DNA of 64,000 nt from Streptomyces sp. TP-A0356 (GTDB taxonomy: Bacteria > Actinomycetota > Actinomycetes > Streptomycetales > Streptomycetaceae): NCBI RefSeq assembly GCF_001417775.1, contig NZ_BBZJ01000013.1:186001-250000 (forward strand), given 5' to 3'. The notes below the pieces were generated by a model. It was given only the letters and a program-made list of their open reading frames with translations. It was not told the origin of the DNA and made no database searches. Positions 12,717 to 20,549 of the stretch are shown here, piece by piece (positions within the stretch are counted from its first letter, which is position 1; the number at the start of each line of letters is the position of its first letter). Both the position numbers and the translations under genes were made by a program.

Positions 12717-13480
12717 ATGTCGGCATCCTCTACGTGGGCGGCCCCACCGCCGTCATCGAGCTGGGCGGACTGCGCCTGCTCACCGACCCCACCTTCGACG
12801 CCCCGGGCGCGTACCCGATCGGCTCGCGCAGCCTGGTCAAGACGGCGGGACCCGCGCTCACGGCGACGGAGCTCGGCCCGGTCGACGCCGTCCTCCTCTC
12901 CCACGACCAGCACCCGGACAATCTCGACGCGGCGGGCCGCGAGCATCTGGCCGAGGTCCCGCTGACCCTGTCCACGGCGTCGGCGCACGACCGCGTCGGC
13001 GCCCCCGTACGGGCCCTGCCGTCGTGGGAGCACATCGAGCTGCCGCGTCCGTCCGGCGGGACGCTGCGGGTGACCGCCGTGCCCGCACTGCACGGCCCCG
13101 AGGGCAGCGAGCCGCTCGTCGGCGAGGTCACCGGCTTCGTCCTGTCCGGCGAGGGCCTGGCGACCGTGTACGTCAGCGGCGACAACGCCTCCCTCGACGT
13201 GGTCCGTACGATCGCCGACCGCCTCGGCCCGTTCGACGTGGCCGTCCTGTTCGCCGGTGCCGCCCGCACCCCGCTGGTCCCGGACGCCCCGTTGACGCTG
13301 ACCAGCGAGGCGGCCGCCGAGGCGACCCGGATCCTTGACGCCCGCCATGTCGTCCCGCTGCACTTCGAGCACTGGGCCCACTTCACCGAGGACGGCGCCA
13401 CGCTGACGAAGGCGTTCGCGCAGGCGGGTCTGACGGACCGTCTGCACCTGCTGGAGCCGGGTGCCTCCGTACGGCTGTAG
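12692..13480 (+). CDS. MBL-fold metallo-hydrolase (UlaG-like)
   Basis: A 262-residue metallo-beta-lactamase-fold protein. It starts with GILYVGGPTAVIELGGLRLLTDPTF, has the metal motif LSHDQHPDNLD (the usual final His of HxHxDH is Asn), then ALHGPEG, VYVSGDNAS and a C-terminal PLHFEHWAHF. The family includes UlaG and PhnP-like phosphodiesterases/lactonases; the substrate is unknown. Starts at 12692 and 12710 are both possible because an 18-bp tandem duplication repeats the start region (VHGMT twice). No clear ribosome site distinguishes them. Confidence 0.8.
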   Translation: MTTVHGMTNVGILYVGGPTAVIELGGLRLLTDPTFDAPGAYPIGSRSLVKTAGPALTATELGPVDAVLLSHDQHPDNLDAAGREHLAEVPLTLSTASAHDRVGAPVRALPSWEHIELPRPSGGTLRVTAVPALHGPEGSEPLVGEVTGFVLSGEGLATVYVSGDNASLDVVRTIADRLGPFDVAVLFAGAARTPLVPDAPLTLTSEAAAEATRILDARHVVPLHFEHWAHFTEDGATLTKAFAQAGLTDRLHLLEPGASVRL

Positions 13481-13492
13481 GCGGCGCGACCC

Positions 13493-13523
13493 GCCAACCC
13501 CCAGCGTTTCCTTGGGGTTTGGC
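13493..13523 (+). terminator. Stem-loop after the MBL gene
   Basis: GCCAACCCC pairs with GGGGTTTGGC (one bulged base) just after the MBL stop and before the reductase start. Confidence 0.55.
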
Positions 13524-13599
13524 AAGCTCCCCCGAGGATTGACTGGACTCATCTCCCCTTGTGATCATGGGGACACGGCACGAGGATCGGGGACGGGAC

Positions 13600-14511
13600 A
13601 TGGCGAACGACGACCTGACGGTGGCGGTCCTGGGTCCGGGCGGTGTCGGCGGTCTGCTCGCCGCGCTGCTGGCCCGGGCCGGGCACCGGGTGATCTGTCT
13701 GGCGGGCGACGAGACCGCGAAGACGCTGCGCGACCAGGGCATCCAGGTGCACAGCGACCGGTACGGCGCGTTCACCGCACGCGTCGAGGCGGACACGGAA
13801 CTGCGCGAGCCGGCCGATGTGGTGCTCGTCGCGGTCAAGCACACGGCCCTCGACGCCGCACTGGAACGCGTACCGGCGACGGCGCTGGGCGAGGGAGCCC
13901 TCGTCGTACCACTGCTGAACGGCGTTGAACACCCGGCGGCCCTGCGCGGACGCTACGGCGCCGGGCGGGTGGCCCCCGCCGTCATCAGGGTCGAGTCGAC
14001 CCGTCTCTCCCCGGGGGTGATCGAGCACGGCAGCCCGTTCGTGGAGGTCGATCTGACCGGGGAGACCGTGGCGGGCGACCGTCTGGGCCGGCTCGCCGGG
14101 GCCCTGGAATGGGCGGGGGTGCAGGTACGCGTCCTGGACGGGGAGGCCGCGGCCCTGTGGGCGAAGATGGCGTTCCTCGCTCCGCTCGCGCTGCTGACGA
14201 CGCGATACGGGGTGCCGCTCGGCGACGTCCGCACCCGACACCGGACGGAGTTGGTCTCCCTGGTGGAGGAGACGGCGGCGGTCGGCCGGGCCAGTGGCGC
14301 GGCCACGGACGCGGCGGCGGCCCTGGCCCGCTACGACGCGTTCCCACCGGAGATGAAGTCGTCGATGCAGCGTGATGCGGAGGCGGGCCGGCCACTGGAA
14401 CTGGACGCCATCGGCGGGGCGTTGCTGCGGGCGGCCGAGCGGCACGGGGTGGCGGTGCCGGTGGCGACCCGGCTCGTCAGGGAGTTGGGCTGGTCGTTTC
14501 TGGACTGCTGA
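13600..14511 (+). CDS. Ketopantoate reductase-family protein (2-dehydropantoate 2-reductase-like)
   Basis: A 303-residue NADPH-binding protein. The N-terminal Rossmann motif is VAVLGPGGVGGLLAALLARAG, followed by the ApbA/PanE domain with DVVLVAVKHTALDAAL and LLNGVEH. The C-terminal domain has KMAFLAPLALLTTRYG and ends SSMQRDAEAGRPLELDAIGG, the PanE-type substrate loop. The position normally holding Asn in KxxxN is Leu here (KMAFL), so the substrate may differ from ketopantoate. The ATG at 13600 follows GGGGACGGG. It is convergent with a LysR gene, four bases apart. Confidence 0.8.
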   Translation: MANDDLTVAVLGPGGVGGLLAALLARAGHRVICLAGDETAKTLRDQGIQVHSDRYGAFTARVEADTELREPADVVLVAVKHTALDAALERVPATALGEGALVVPLLNGVEHPAALRGRYGAGRVAPAVIRVESTRLSPGVIEHGSPFVEVDLTGETVAGDRLGRLAGALEWAGVQVRVLDGEAAALWAKMAFLAPLALLTTRYGVPLGDVRTRHRTELVSLVEETAAVGRASGAATDAAAALARYDAFPPEMKSSMQRDAEAGRPLELDAIGGALLRAAERHGVAVPVATRLVRELGWSFLDC

Positions 14512-14515
14512 GCGT

Positions 14516-15409
14516 TCAGGGCGCGGTGTTGTGCCGGGTGACCGTGTCGGCGAAGACGCGGGCCGCCGGGGACAGGGTCTCCCAGCGGCGCACCGCCCAG
14601 CCGACGGCGAGCGGCGGCAACTCGGGCACGGGGACGAACCGCAGTCCGGGCCGGCCGTGGGCGCGCCAGCCGGGCAGATCCGGGACGACCGCGCGGCCGA
14701 CGCCGAGTTCGGCGAGCAGGATGGCGGTGTCCCAGTCGGCGACGCTGGTGTCGGAGGCGGCCGCCGCTATACCCAACTCGGCGTATGCGGCGTCGAGTTG
14801 GGTGCGTGACGTGGAGCCCTCGGGCAGTGAGATGAGCCGCAGCCCGGCCAGGTCGGCGGCCTCCACCCGCTCCCGCCCGGCGAGTTCGTCGTCGACGGGT
14901 ACGGCGAGCACCCAGGGCAGATGCGCGACGGGCCGCTGCTCGACCCCGCGCACGGGCGCCCCGAGGGTCACCCAGGCGAGATCGAGCCCCGGCTCCCGTA
15001 GCGCGTCGAAGCAGCTCCGGCTGGAGCTCTCGGTCTGGAACTCCAGGCTCACGTGGGGGTGTTGCCGCCGGAACTCGGCCACCGCAGCGGCCATGAAGTG
15101 CCGTACGGTGACGCTTCCGGTGGCGATCCGTACGACACCGCCGTCGCCCTGTGCGATCTCCGCCAGCCTGCGCAGCGCCAGGTCGAGCCCGGACATCCCC
15201 TCCGCGGCGGCCTGCTGGAGCACGCGCCCGGCCCGGGTGGGCACGACCCCACGGGACTGCCGCTCCACCAGCCCGACCCCCACCTCGCGCTCCAGCCGCC
15301 GTACGTGCTGGCTGACTGCCGACTGGGTGCAGCCCAGCTCCCGGGCCACGGCGCTCAGACTGCCGGCCCGGCAGACGGCGACGAAGACGCGCAGATCATC
15401 GAGGGTCAC
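14516..15409 (-). CDS. LysR family transcriptional regulator
   Basis: A 297-residue LysR protein. The N-terminal winged helix-turn-helix (LDDLRVFVAVCRAGSLSAVA then CTQSAVSQHVRRLEREVG) is complete, and residues about 90-290 are the periplasmic-binding-like LysR_substrate domain. GTG 15409 gives the family-typical start MTLDDLRVF; TTG 15418 adds three residues. No divergent target gene is adjacent: the next gene on the same strand is the isochorismatase operon, so the regulon cannot be inferred. Confidence 0.85.
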   Translation of the reverse strand: MTLDDLRVFVAVCRAGSLSAVARELGCTQSAVSQHVRRLEREVGVGLVERQSRGVVPTRAGRVLQQAAAEGMSGLDLALRRLAEIAQGDGGVVRIATGSVTVRHFMAAAVAEFRRQHPHVSLEFQTESSSRSCFDALREPGLDLAWVTLGAPVRGVEQRPVAHLPWVLAVPVDDELAGRERVEAADLAGLRLISLPEGSTSRTQLDAAYAELGIAAAASDTSVADWDTAILLAELGVGRAVVPDLPGWRAHGRPGLRFVPVPELPPLAVGWAVRRWETLSPAARVFADTVTRHNTAP

Positions 15410-15523
15410 GGGGATCAACGGTAGCTGCCGGGCGCGGGGGCCCGACGGGCGGTACGGGCGGTGCTTGGGACCGTGTGGGGTGGTGGGGGTGCGTCGGATC
15501 GCGTGCGGCGGCGGGGGTGTGCG

Positions 15524-16111
15524 TCAGACCGCGTGGGTCTTGGCCAGCAGCTCCAGGATCTCGGCCGTCGTACCCCTCTCGCCGAGGCGCGGGAAGATCC
15601 GCTCGACGCTGCCCCGGTGCGCCTCCGGGTCGGCGTCGGCCATCGCGTCGGTGGCGAGCGTGACGTGGTAGCCGTGCTCGTACGCGGCCCGCGCGGTGGA
15701 CTCCACGCCGATGCTGGTGGCGATGCCGGTCAGCACGACCTGCGTGACCCCCCGGCGGCGCAGCTGGACGTCGAGGTCGGTGCCGTGGAAGGCGCCCCAG
15801 TTGTGCTTGGTGACGTGGATGTCGCCCGGGTGTCCGGACAGTTCGTCGACGATGACGTCCCAGCCCTCCGGGAAGGCGCCGCCGCCGCGCCGGTGCTCGA
15901 CACGGCCGGGGACGGCGTCCGCCCCGTCGGGGGCGAAGGAGACCCGTACCAGGACGACCGGGAGGTCCCGGGCCCGGAAGGCGTCGGCGAGTTCGGCGGT
16001 GCGGGCCACCACCTCGGGGCCGCTGTGGGGCTGGGTGGGCCGTCCGACGATACCGTTCTGCAGGTCGATCACGACGAGGGCGGTACGCGGGTCGAGGGTC
16101 GTGGGAGCCAT
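15524..16111 (-). CDS. Isochorismatase-family hydrolase lacking the catalytic Cys
   Basis: A 195-residue cysteine-hydrolase-fold protein. Asp16 (VVIDLQNG) and the Lys in VTKHNWGAF are present. At the nucleophile position the sequence is GIATSIGVESTARAAYE, with Gly where CVxxTA-type enzymes have Cys. Non-Cys members of this family are common in actinobacteria; they may bind or hydrolyse through another mechanism. It is the last gene of a marR-MFS-isochorismatase operon, three bases after the pump stop, suggesting a shared role in detoxifying or exporting an aromatic compound. Confidence 0.8.
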   Translation of the reverse strand: MAPTTLDPRTALVVIDLQNGIVGRPTQPHSGPEVVARTAELADAFRARDLPVVLVRVSFAPDGADAVPGRVEHRRGGGAFPEGWDVIVDELSGHPGDIHVTKHNWGAFHGTDLDVQLRRRGVTQVVLTGIATSIGVESTARAAYEHGYHVTLATDAMADADPEAHRGSVERIFPRLGERGTTAEILELLAKTHAV

Positions 16112-16114
16112 GGC

Positions 16115-17533
16115 TCAGGCCTTTCCGGAGGTGGGGGTGGGGGAGGTGGGGGTGAGCGTGGACAGGGAGCGGTCCGGCAGGGTGAACAGCACCAGCAGGG
16201 CCGACCCCGCCGCCATGAACAGGGCCAGTTCGTGCAGTCCGGCCGTGTCGGCGCCGTGGGCGAAGAAGGCCGCGTCGGCGGCGGAGGCGCCCAGCGCGCC
16301 GAGGTACATGAAGGTACGCAGCAGCCCGGCGGCGGAGGCGATGCGTGCCGGGGCGGACTGCCGGTAGAGGGCGTTCTGGTTGGCGAGTCCGATCAGGCCC
16401 TGCGGTATGCCCATGAGGACGCCGACGGCGAGCAGCAGCCAGACCGGGCTGCCGGAGTCCAGCAGGAGCAGCCCGGCACAGCCCGTGATCTGCACGAGAC
16501 CGCCCACCAGCAGCTTGCCGCGCACGGCCTCGCGGCGCCCGGTGAGCGCGGAGACGGTCAGCGCGCTCGCCGACAGGGGCAGCAGCACCAGACCGGCGGC
16601 GGACGCGTGCAGCCCGCGGCCCTCCTCCAGCCACTGCGTGAAGCCGTACAAGAAGGAGTACGCGGTGGTGTAGCCGAGGAGCTGGCGCAGATACGTGGTG
16701 AGCAGCGGGACGTTGCCGCCGAGCACCCGCAGGTCGATGAACGGCCCGGCCGTCCGCAGCTCCCGCAGGGCGAACCCCGCGGCCGCCGCGGCGGCGAGCA
16801 CCGGCAGCCACCCGTGGGCGAGCCGGGGACTCATCAGGAAGAACATGAGGGACAGGAGCGTGGCGGCGAACAGGGCCATGCCGGGGAGGTCGACACCGCC
16901 CCGGTGCGCCGTGGCCCTCGTCCTGGGCAGCCAGAGGGTGCCGAGGACCAGACAGGCCGCGGACAGCGGCACGTTGACCGTGAAGATCGCGCGCCAGCCA
17001 CCCACGCCGATCAGGAATCCGCCGAGCGCGGGCCCGACGACGGCGACGGTCTGGTTGGCGACGGAGAGCGCGGTCAGCACCCCCGCCGGGCTGTCCTGTC
17101 CGGTGCGCTCGGCCTCGCTCCGGGTCAGCTGCATGGAGGCCGGATACGCGGCCGAGGTACCGAGGCCGAGCAGCACCCGGGCGGTGATCAGCACACCGAG
17201 GGAGGGCGCGAGGGCGCCCATCAGCCCGGCGGCGCCCACCAGCGCCGTACCGGTGAGATAGAGGCGGCGCGGCCCGTACATGTCGACGAGCCGCCCGATG
17301 ACGGGCTGCCCCACGGCGGTGGCGAGATAGAGCGCCGACACCAGCCAGGCGGTCTCGGCGGGCGGCGCCCCGAAGGCCACGCCGATGGGGACGAGCGCCA
17401 CGGCGATCATCGAGGAGTTGATCGGGTTCAGTACGGAACCCAGGATCATCGGGGCGATCAGCCGAGGGTCGAAGCGGTCGGCCGGGGCCGGGCGCCGGGT
17501 CCCGGCGGCCGTGCGGACGAGCTTGGGTGTCAC
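16115..17533 (-). CDS. MFS drug efflux transporter (DHA2-like)
   Basis: A 472-residue membrane protein of about 14 helices: NPINSSMIAVALVPIG in helix 1, GRLVDMYGPRRLYLTG as motif A, and VVGPALGGFLIG as motif C. It probably exports a drug-like or aromatic substrate. GTG 17533 overlaps the marR stop codon by four bases (GTGA), so translation is coupled. The longer frame upstream is inside marR. The promoter is presumably the MarR-controlled one upstream of marR. Confidence 0.88.
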   Translation of the reverse strand: MTPKLVRTAAGTRRPAPADRFDPRLIAPMILGSVLNPINSSMIAVALVPIGVAFGAPPAETAWLVSALYLATAVGQPVIGRLVDMYGPRRLYLTGTALVGAAGLMGALAPSLGVLITARVLLGLGTSAAYPASMQLTRSEAERTGQDSPAGVLTALSVANQTVAVVGPALGGFLIGVGGWRAIFTVNVPLSAACLVLGTLWLPRTRATAHRGGVDLPGMALFAATLLSLMFFLMSPRLAHGWLPVLAAAAAAGFALRELRTAGPFIDLRVLGGNVPLLTTYLRQLLGYTTAYSFLYGFTQWLEEGRGLHASAAGLVLLPLSASALTVSALTGRREAVRGKLLVGGLVQITGCAGLLLLDSGSPVWLLLAVGVLMGIPQGLIGLANQNALYRQSAPARIASAAGLLRTFMYLGALGASAADAAFFAHGADTAGLHELALFMAAGSALLVLFTLPDRSLSTLTPTSPTPTSGKA

Positions 17534-17979
17534 GGCCGAGTGAGCCGTTCCAGCAGGGAGAGGGCCGCCAGTACGGTCTGGCGCTCGTCCTCGGTGTAGC
17601 GCTCCTGCAGGGCGCGGGTGAGCCACTCCTGACGAGCCTCCCGGTCGCCCTCCACGCGCTGACGCCCGGCCTCGGTGAGGGTGACCAGCTGGCGGCGGCC
17701 GTCCCCGGGGTCGGGGCTGCGCCGGATCAAGCCGTGCTGTTCGAGGGCGGCGAGCGTGGCGGCCATCGACTGGGGGCGCACGCCCTCGGCGGACGCGAGG
17801 GTGCTGGCGGTGGCGGCGCCGCCCTTGCCCACCAGGGTGAGCGCGGACACCTGGGAGGGCGTGAGCTCGTCGTCGCCGGCGACCTCCCTGATACGGCGCC
17901 GCAGCCGGCTGAACAGCACCCGCAGGTCACGCGCCGCACGGGCGGCCGACTCGGAGACGCCTTCGGGGTCCTGGTCCAT
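17530..17979 (-). CDS. MarR family transcriptional regulator
   Basis: A 149-residue winged-helix protein: LTPSQVSALTLVGKGGAAT, recognition helix region VRPQSMAATLAALEQHGL, and wing RSPDPGDGRRQLVTLT, which is the MarR DxRxxxxxLT signature. It is first in an operon with an MFS pump and an isochorismatase-like enzyme. A set of repeated half-sites just upstream of its start is the expected autoregulatory operator. Ligand unknown. Confidence 0.9.
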   Translation of the reverse strand: MDQDPEGVSESAARAARDLRVLFSRLRRRIREVAGDDELTPSQVSALTLVGKGGAATASTLASAEGVRPQSMAATLAALEQHGLIRRSPDPGDGRRQLVTLTEAGRQRVEGDREARQEWLTRALQERYTEDERQTVLAALSLLERLTRP

Positions 17980-17997
17980 GGCCTCACGCTAAATCCT

Positions 17998-18069
17998 TCA
18001 GGCAAGGCTGTCCAGTTCCACCTGAACAGCCTTGCCTGAGCAGCCTTGCCTGAACAGCCCTGCTTCTGA
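17998..18069 (-). promoter_or_regulatory. Repeated operator for the MarR regulator
   Basis: TCAGGCAAGGCTGT (17998-18011) is the exact reverse complement of ACAGCCTTGCCTGA (18026-18039). That half-site recurs directly as GCAGCCTTGCCTGA (18040-18053) and, degenerate, at 18054-18069. Four related half-sites immediately upstream of marR are best explained as a MarR-binding region. Confidence 0.7.
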
Positions 18070-18173
18070 ACAGTCGACCGAGACCGGTCAACGACGTCCG
18101 AGACGGACAATCGTTCGAGTGAAGTGAGGGAAGGAACTCGCTTCCAAAAATCGAACAGGCGTAGCATTGAGGC

Positions 18174-18515
18174 GTGGCTGCGACCTATGACTTTCCCAGT
18201 GACCTCCGTGCCGGTCAGGAGGAGCTGCATCAGGTCCGGGCAGAGCTCCTGGCCCTGCTGAAGCGGCTTCCCTGGTCGGTGGAACCGCTCGACGGCTTCA
18301 GCGACGACACCGGCTGGCGCAAGGTGGAGCGTCCGGCCTCCCCGGGCTGGACCGAGGACGAACAGGCCGAGGTGGAGAAGCTCCGGCAGCGGGAGCGGGA
18401 GCTCGCGGTGTTCGTCTCCTGCCACCGCTTCTGGGCGGAGGTGCCGGCCGAGGACACGGTGGAGGCACGGATGCGCCTGAAGCACCTGCACGAAGAGCCG
18501 CCACAGAAGACATGA
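18174..18515 (+). CDS. Hypothetical protein
   Basis: A 113-residue soluble, charged protein (GTG start at 18174 close to a weak GAGG). It is probably helical, with segments LRAGQEELHQVRAELLALLKR and EDEQAEVEKLRQRERELAVF, and a Trp-rich middle (SDDTGWRKVERPASPGW). I do not recognise the family. Codon use looks coding, and a strong terminator follows, so the gene is probably real. It is divergent from the marR operon. Confidence 0.65.
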   Translation: MAATYDFPSDLRAGQEELHQVRAELLALLKRLPWSVEPLDGFSDDTGWRKVERPASPGWTEDEQAEVEKLRQRERELAVFVSCHRFWAEVPAEDTVEARMRLKHLHEEPPQKT

Positions 18516-18528
18516 GGCGCAGCACCCC

Positions 18529-18560
18529 GAAGACCCCGGCCTGGTGCGGCCGGGGTCTTC
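18529..18560. terminator. Strong stem-loop terminator
   Basis: A perfect 13-bp stem (GAAGACCCCGGCC and its complement) with a 6-base loop follows the hypothetical gene at 18174-18515. Confidence 0.8.
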
Positions 18561-18770
18561 ACGCAGGTCACTGCCGCTATGGAAGGTCCACCGGCCAGCA
18601 GCACATCTCGACTGGGGAGGGCCGTCGTCGACCGTGGTCGACCGCCGGATGTGGCACGGCCCCGGCACGGGGCGAACGTTGCCTGTTGGGGCACTGGCCA
18701 GGATTCGCCGCGCCGGTCGGGCCTCTTCGCGGTCGGCCAACGCCGAGACAGGGCCTGGCCGGCACCGGCC

Positions 18771-19262
18771 TCACCGGGACCGAACTGGTGTCGGCCCCGC
18801 CATGACGTCGTCACCCCGAAGCGACGCCCCGGTAGCCGCCGCGCTCGCCCAAGCGGCCTCCCGCACACCCCCGGCGATCACCGCGCAGGTGAACAGGATC
18901 GCAGAGGCACTCCACTCCCAGGAGGCGAGCCCGATCACCGGCACGACGAACATCGAGTGGACGGCGCAGACGGCAAACGCCGCCCGAGCCCAGCCTCCGC
19001 CGGTCATCGGCCGACCTACGGTCGCCCAGTGGCGCCACCACAGTCCGGCGGCCACCGCCGCAATGCCGGCCATCACGGCAGCGCCCAGCCGGGCCACATC
19101 GGCATCGGTCACACTGTCAGAATCCAGTGCGGCCGAGCCGGTCGTGTGCACACTCAGTGCGACCGCAGTCCATCCGAGGGCCGCCGCACTCAGCAAGGAA
19201 GCCAGAACCGCTGTGCGCCGCCGGGACCAACTCGTTTCAGAATGCACGGAGTTCGGTTTCAT
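18771..19262 (-). CDS. Putative four-helix membrane protein
   Basis: A 163-residue protein with about four hydrophobic segments (residues about 17-37, 57-78, 88-112, 118-140). The family is not recognised. Its base composition is less GC-rich than that of its neighbours. The ATG at 19262 has AGGATGAG upstream, but part of that sequence is the end of a MITE-like element whose boundary is only nine bases from the start codon. The native promoter may therefore be displaced, or supplied by the element. Confidence 0.6.
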   Translation of the reverse strand: MKPNSVHSETSWSRRRTAVLASLLSAAALGWTAVALSVHTTGSAALDSDSVTDADVARLGAAVMAGIAAVAAGLWWRHWATVGRPMTGGGWARAAFAVCAVHSMFVVPVIGLASWEWSASAILFTCAVIAGGVREAAWASAAATGASLRGDDVMAGPTPVRSR

Positions 19263-19270
19263 GACTCATC

Positions 19271-19438
19271 CTAGTGCTGCGACCGGAAAGGTTCACCGGC
19301 TCGCGACGCCCGGCACGGCACCTCGCCGCGTTGTCGCATCGCCCGAGTACATCCAGTACGCGGGCGACGCTCCGCCTTGCGATGCACCGCACCGGACGCC
19401 GCGAGCTTCCCGGCAAACCTTTCCGGCCACAGCACTAG
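19271..19438. mobile_element. 168-bp MITE-like element with terminal inverted repeats
   Basis: The left end CTAGTGCTGCGACCGGAAAG and the right end (read in reverse complement) CTAGTGCTGTGGCCGGAAAG match at 18 of 20 bases, and similarity continues through GGTT and CCGG. The interior has no ORF but contains an imperfect hairpin around GAGTACATCCAGTAC. Size, inverted ends and lack of coding capacity are those of a MITE. The CTAG at each end may be the duplicated target. Confidence 0.75.
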
Positions 19439-19719
19439 CCAGCGCTCGTCCGTGCGTTCGGGACGCGGCACTTTCCCCGACTCGTCCGCGGAGCACGGCC
19501 ACGCGGGGTGCGGCGCTACGCCGCAAGCCCACGAAGCCGCCGGGTAGCGCTTGATCGTCTGGGAGGAACAGCGCACTCCCCGGAGGACCCAAGGCATCCT
19601 CCGGGGAGCACCGTGCGGTTGGCCAGAAACTGCCGTAGTAGCCCGTGAGGTCGGCCTCCGGGCAGGCGATGCTTTCCCTGGGCGCACGGCTCGCCCCCAA
19701 GAGCAGCAAGGAACGCAGC
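19439..19719. other. Intergenic stretch between MITE and small membrane gene
   Basis: No supported gene. It contains a terminator-like hairpin at 19576-19608 and the leader of the small gene that starts at 19720. ORFs here lack coding-like composition. Confidence 0.5.
19576..19608. terminator. Stem-loop (12-bp stem)
   Basis: CTCCCCGGAGGA at 19576-19587 pairs perfectly with 19597-19608, with a 9-base loop. Confidence 0.6.
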
Positions 19720-19980
19720 ATGGCTACCGGCTCTACCGATACCCCCGCTTCCCTCTACAGCCCCGCGTCACTCGGCCTCGGCATCGCGTCCACCGTCGCA
19801 GCAGTGTTCAGCGGGTACATCGGCCTCGCCATCCCCCTGCTCGCCGGAAGCCTCGCCGTCACCTTCGCGCTCCTCGGCCTCGCCGGGAAGATCAACCGCA
19901 AACAATGCGTGATCGGTCTCATCGGTGGCGCCGTCGGCGTGCTCTACCCCGTCTCCCTCATTGTCGCCCTGAGTGTGTAG
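19720..19980 (+). CDS. Small two-to-three-helix membrane protein
   Basis: An 86-residue hydrophobic protein. ATG 19720 follows AAGGAA. Hydrophobic helices are SLGLGIASTVAAVFSGYIGL, PLLAGSLAVTFALLGLA and CVIGLIGGAVGVLYPVSLIV, with a basic turn GKINRKQ. It resembles small DUF4190-like or phage-island membrane proteins, but I cannot name it. It sits in the accessory patch beside tRNA-Val. Confidence 0.65.
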   Translation: MATGSTDTPASLYSPASLGLGIASTVAAVFSGYIGLAIPLLAGSLAVTFALLGLAGKINRKQCVIGLIGGAVGVLYPVSLIVALSV

Positions 19981-20022
19981 ACGCGGAGGGGACCGCCGGT
20001 CGGCGAATGAACGTCGGGGCGG

Positions 20023-20163
20023 TCACGCCGCGGACGGTTGTTTGCACGCACAGTCAGGGACTCCCCCCGGCTGGGGGTACTCGAGCTCGACGATGGAGGG
20101 CCGGTCGATGTCGATCCGTAGGGCGAGCCGTTCCTGGGTGAGTTTCGCCCGGAGGCCCACCCG
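20023..20163 (-). pseudogene. Remnant of an Xre-type helix-turn-helix gene
   Basis: The minus-strand frame reads VGLRAKLTQERLALRIDIDR then PSIVELE (20080-20163), a typical HTH_3/Xre core. It has no proper N-terminus, because the frame upstream runs into the tRNA, and the sequence loses similarity after VELE before stopping at 20023. This looks like the relic of a regulator from an integrated element next to the tRNA. Confidence 0.45.
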
Positions 20164-20262
20164 TGATCGCCGGGGGATGTGGACTCCATGCGGACTCCGG
20201 TCACGGGGAGAGGCCTCCCGAAGATCCCTCCGGAAGGCCTCTGACCTGGTAACCAACCCCTG

Positions 20263-20334
20263 TGGGCGCGGACGGTTTCGAACCGCCGACATCCGCCTTG
20301 TAAGGGCGGCGCTCTACCGCTGAGCTACGCGCCC
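20263..20334 (-). tRNA. tRNA-Val (anticodon TAC)
   Basis: On the minus strand the 72-nt sequence folds as a full cloverleaf: acceptor GGGCGCG with CGCGCCC, D-arm GCTCAGCGGTAGAGC, anticodon stem CCGCC/GGCGG with loop CTTACAA (anticodon TAC), T-arm GGTTCGAAACC, and discriminator A. No CCA is encoded in the reported span. Confidence 0.95.
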
Positions 20335-20417
20335 AGGACGAGTCGACAGCCTACATTGCCGGAGGGCGTGCCCCGCAAACCCGTATGCCCCTGGCCCACC
20401 GCAGCAGCCGCCACCGG

Positions 20418-20429
20418 GGGGTTAACCCC
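20418..20429. promoter_or_regulatory. Palindrome upstream of the DUF4097 lipoprotein gene
   Basis: GGGGTTAACCCC is a perfect 12-bp palindrome in the 215-bp region between tRNA-Val and the lipoprotein gene. It is a possible operator; nothing identifies the regulator. Confidence 0.3.
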
Positions 20430-20549
20430 ACCCCTGATCCGGGAGCGCGCCGGATCCTCCGAGAGCCCTGGAGCCGCATACGCTCGCAGGGCTCCGGAGG
20501 CCTTCGGGCTTCCGGCTTCGCGACTTCACGTTTCCAGGGGGAGATCTTG

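Noticed and set aside
19271..19721. Minus-strand frames of 138 and 142 residues
   Set aside because: They run through the MITE and a terminator hairpin and show no domain or ribosome site.
20351..20549. Hairpin-rich gap before the DUF4097 gene as a structured RNA
   Set aside because: Several short inverted repeats exist, but no arrangement matches a known riboswitch class, so only the 12-bp palindrome is reported.
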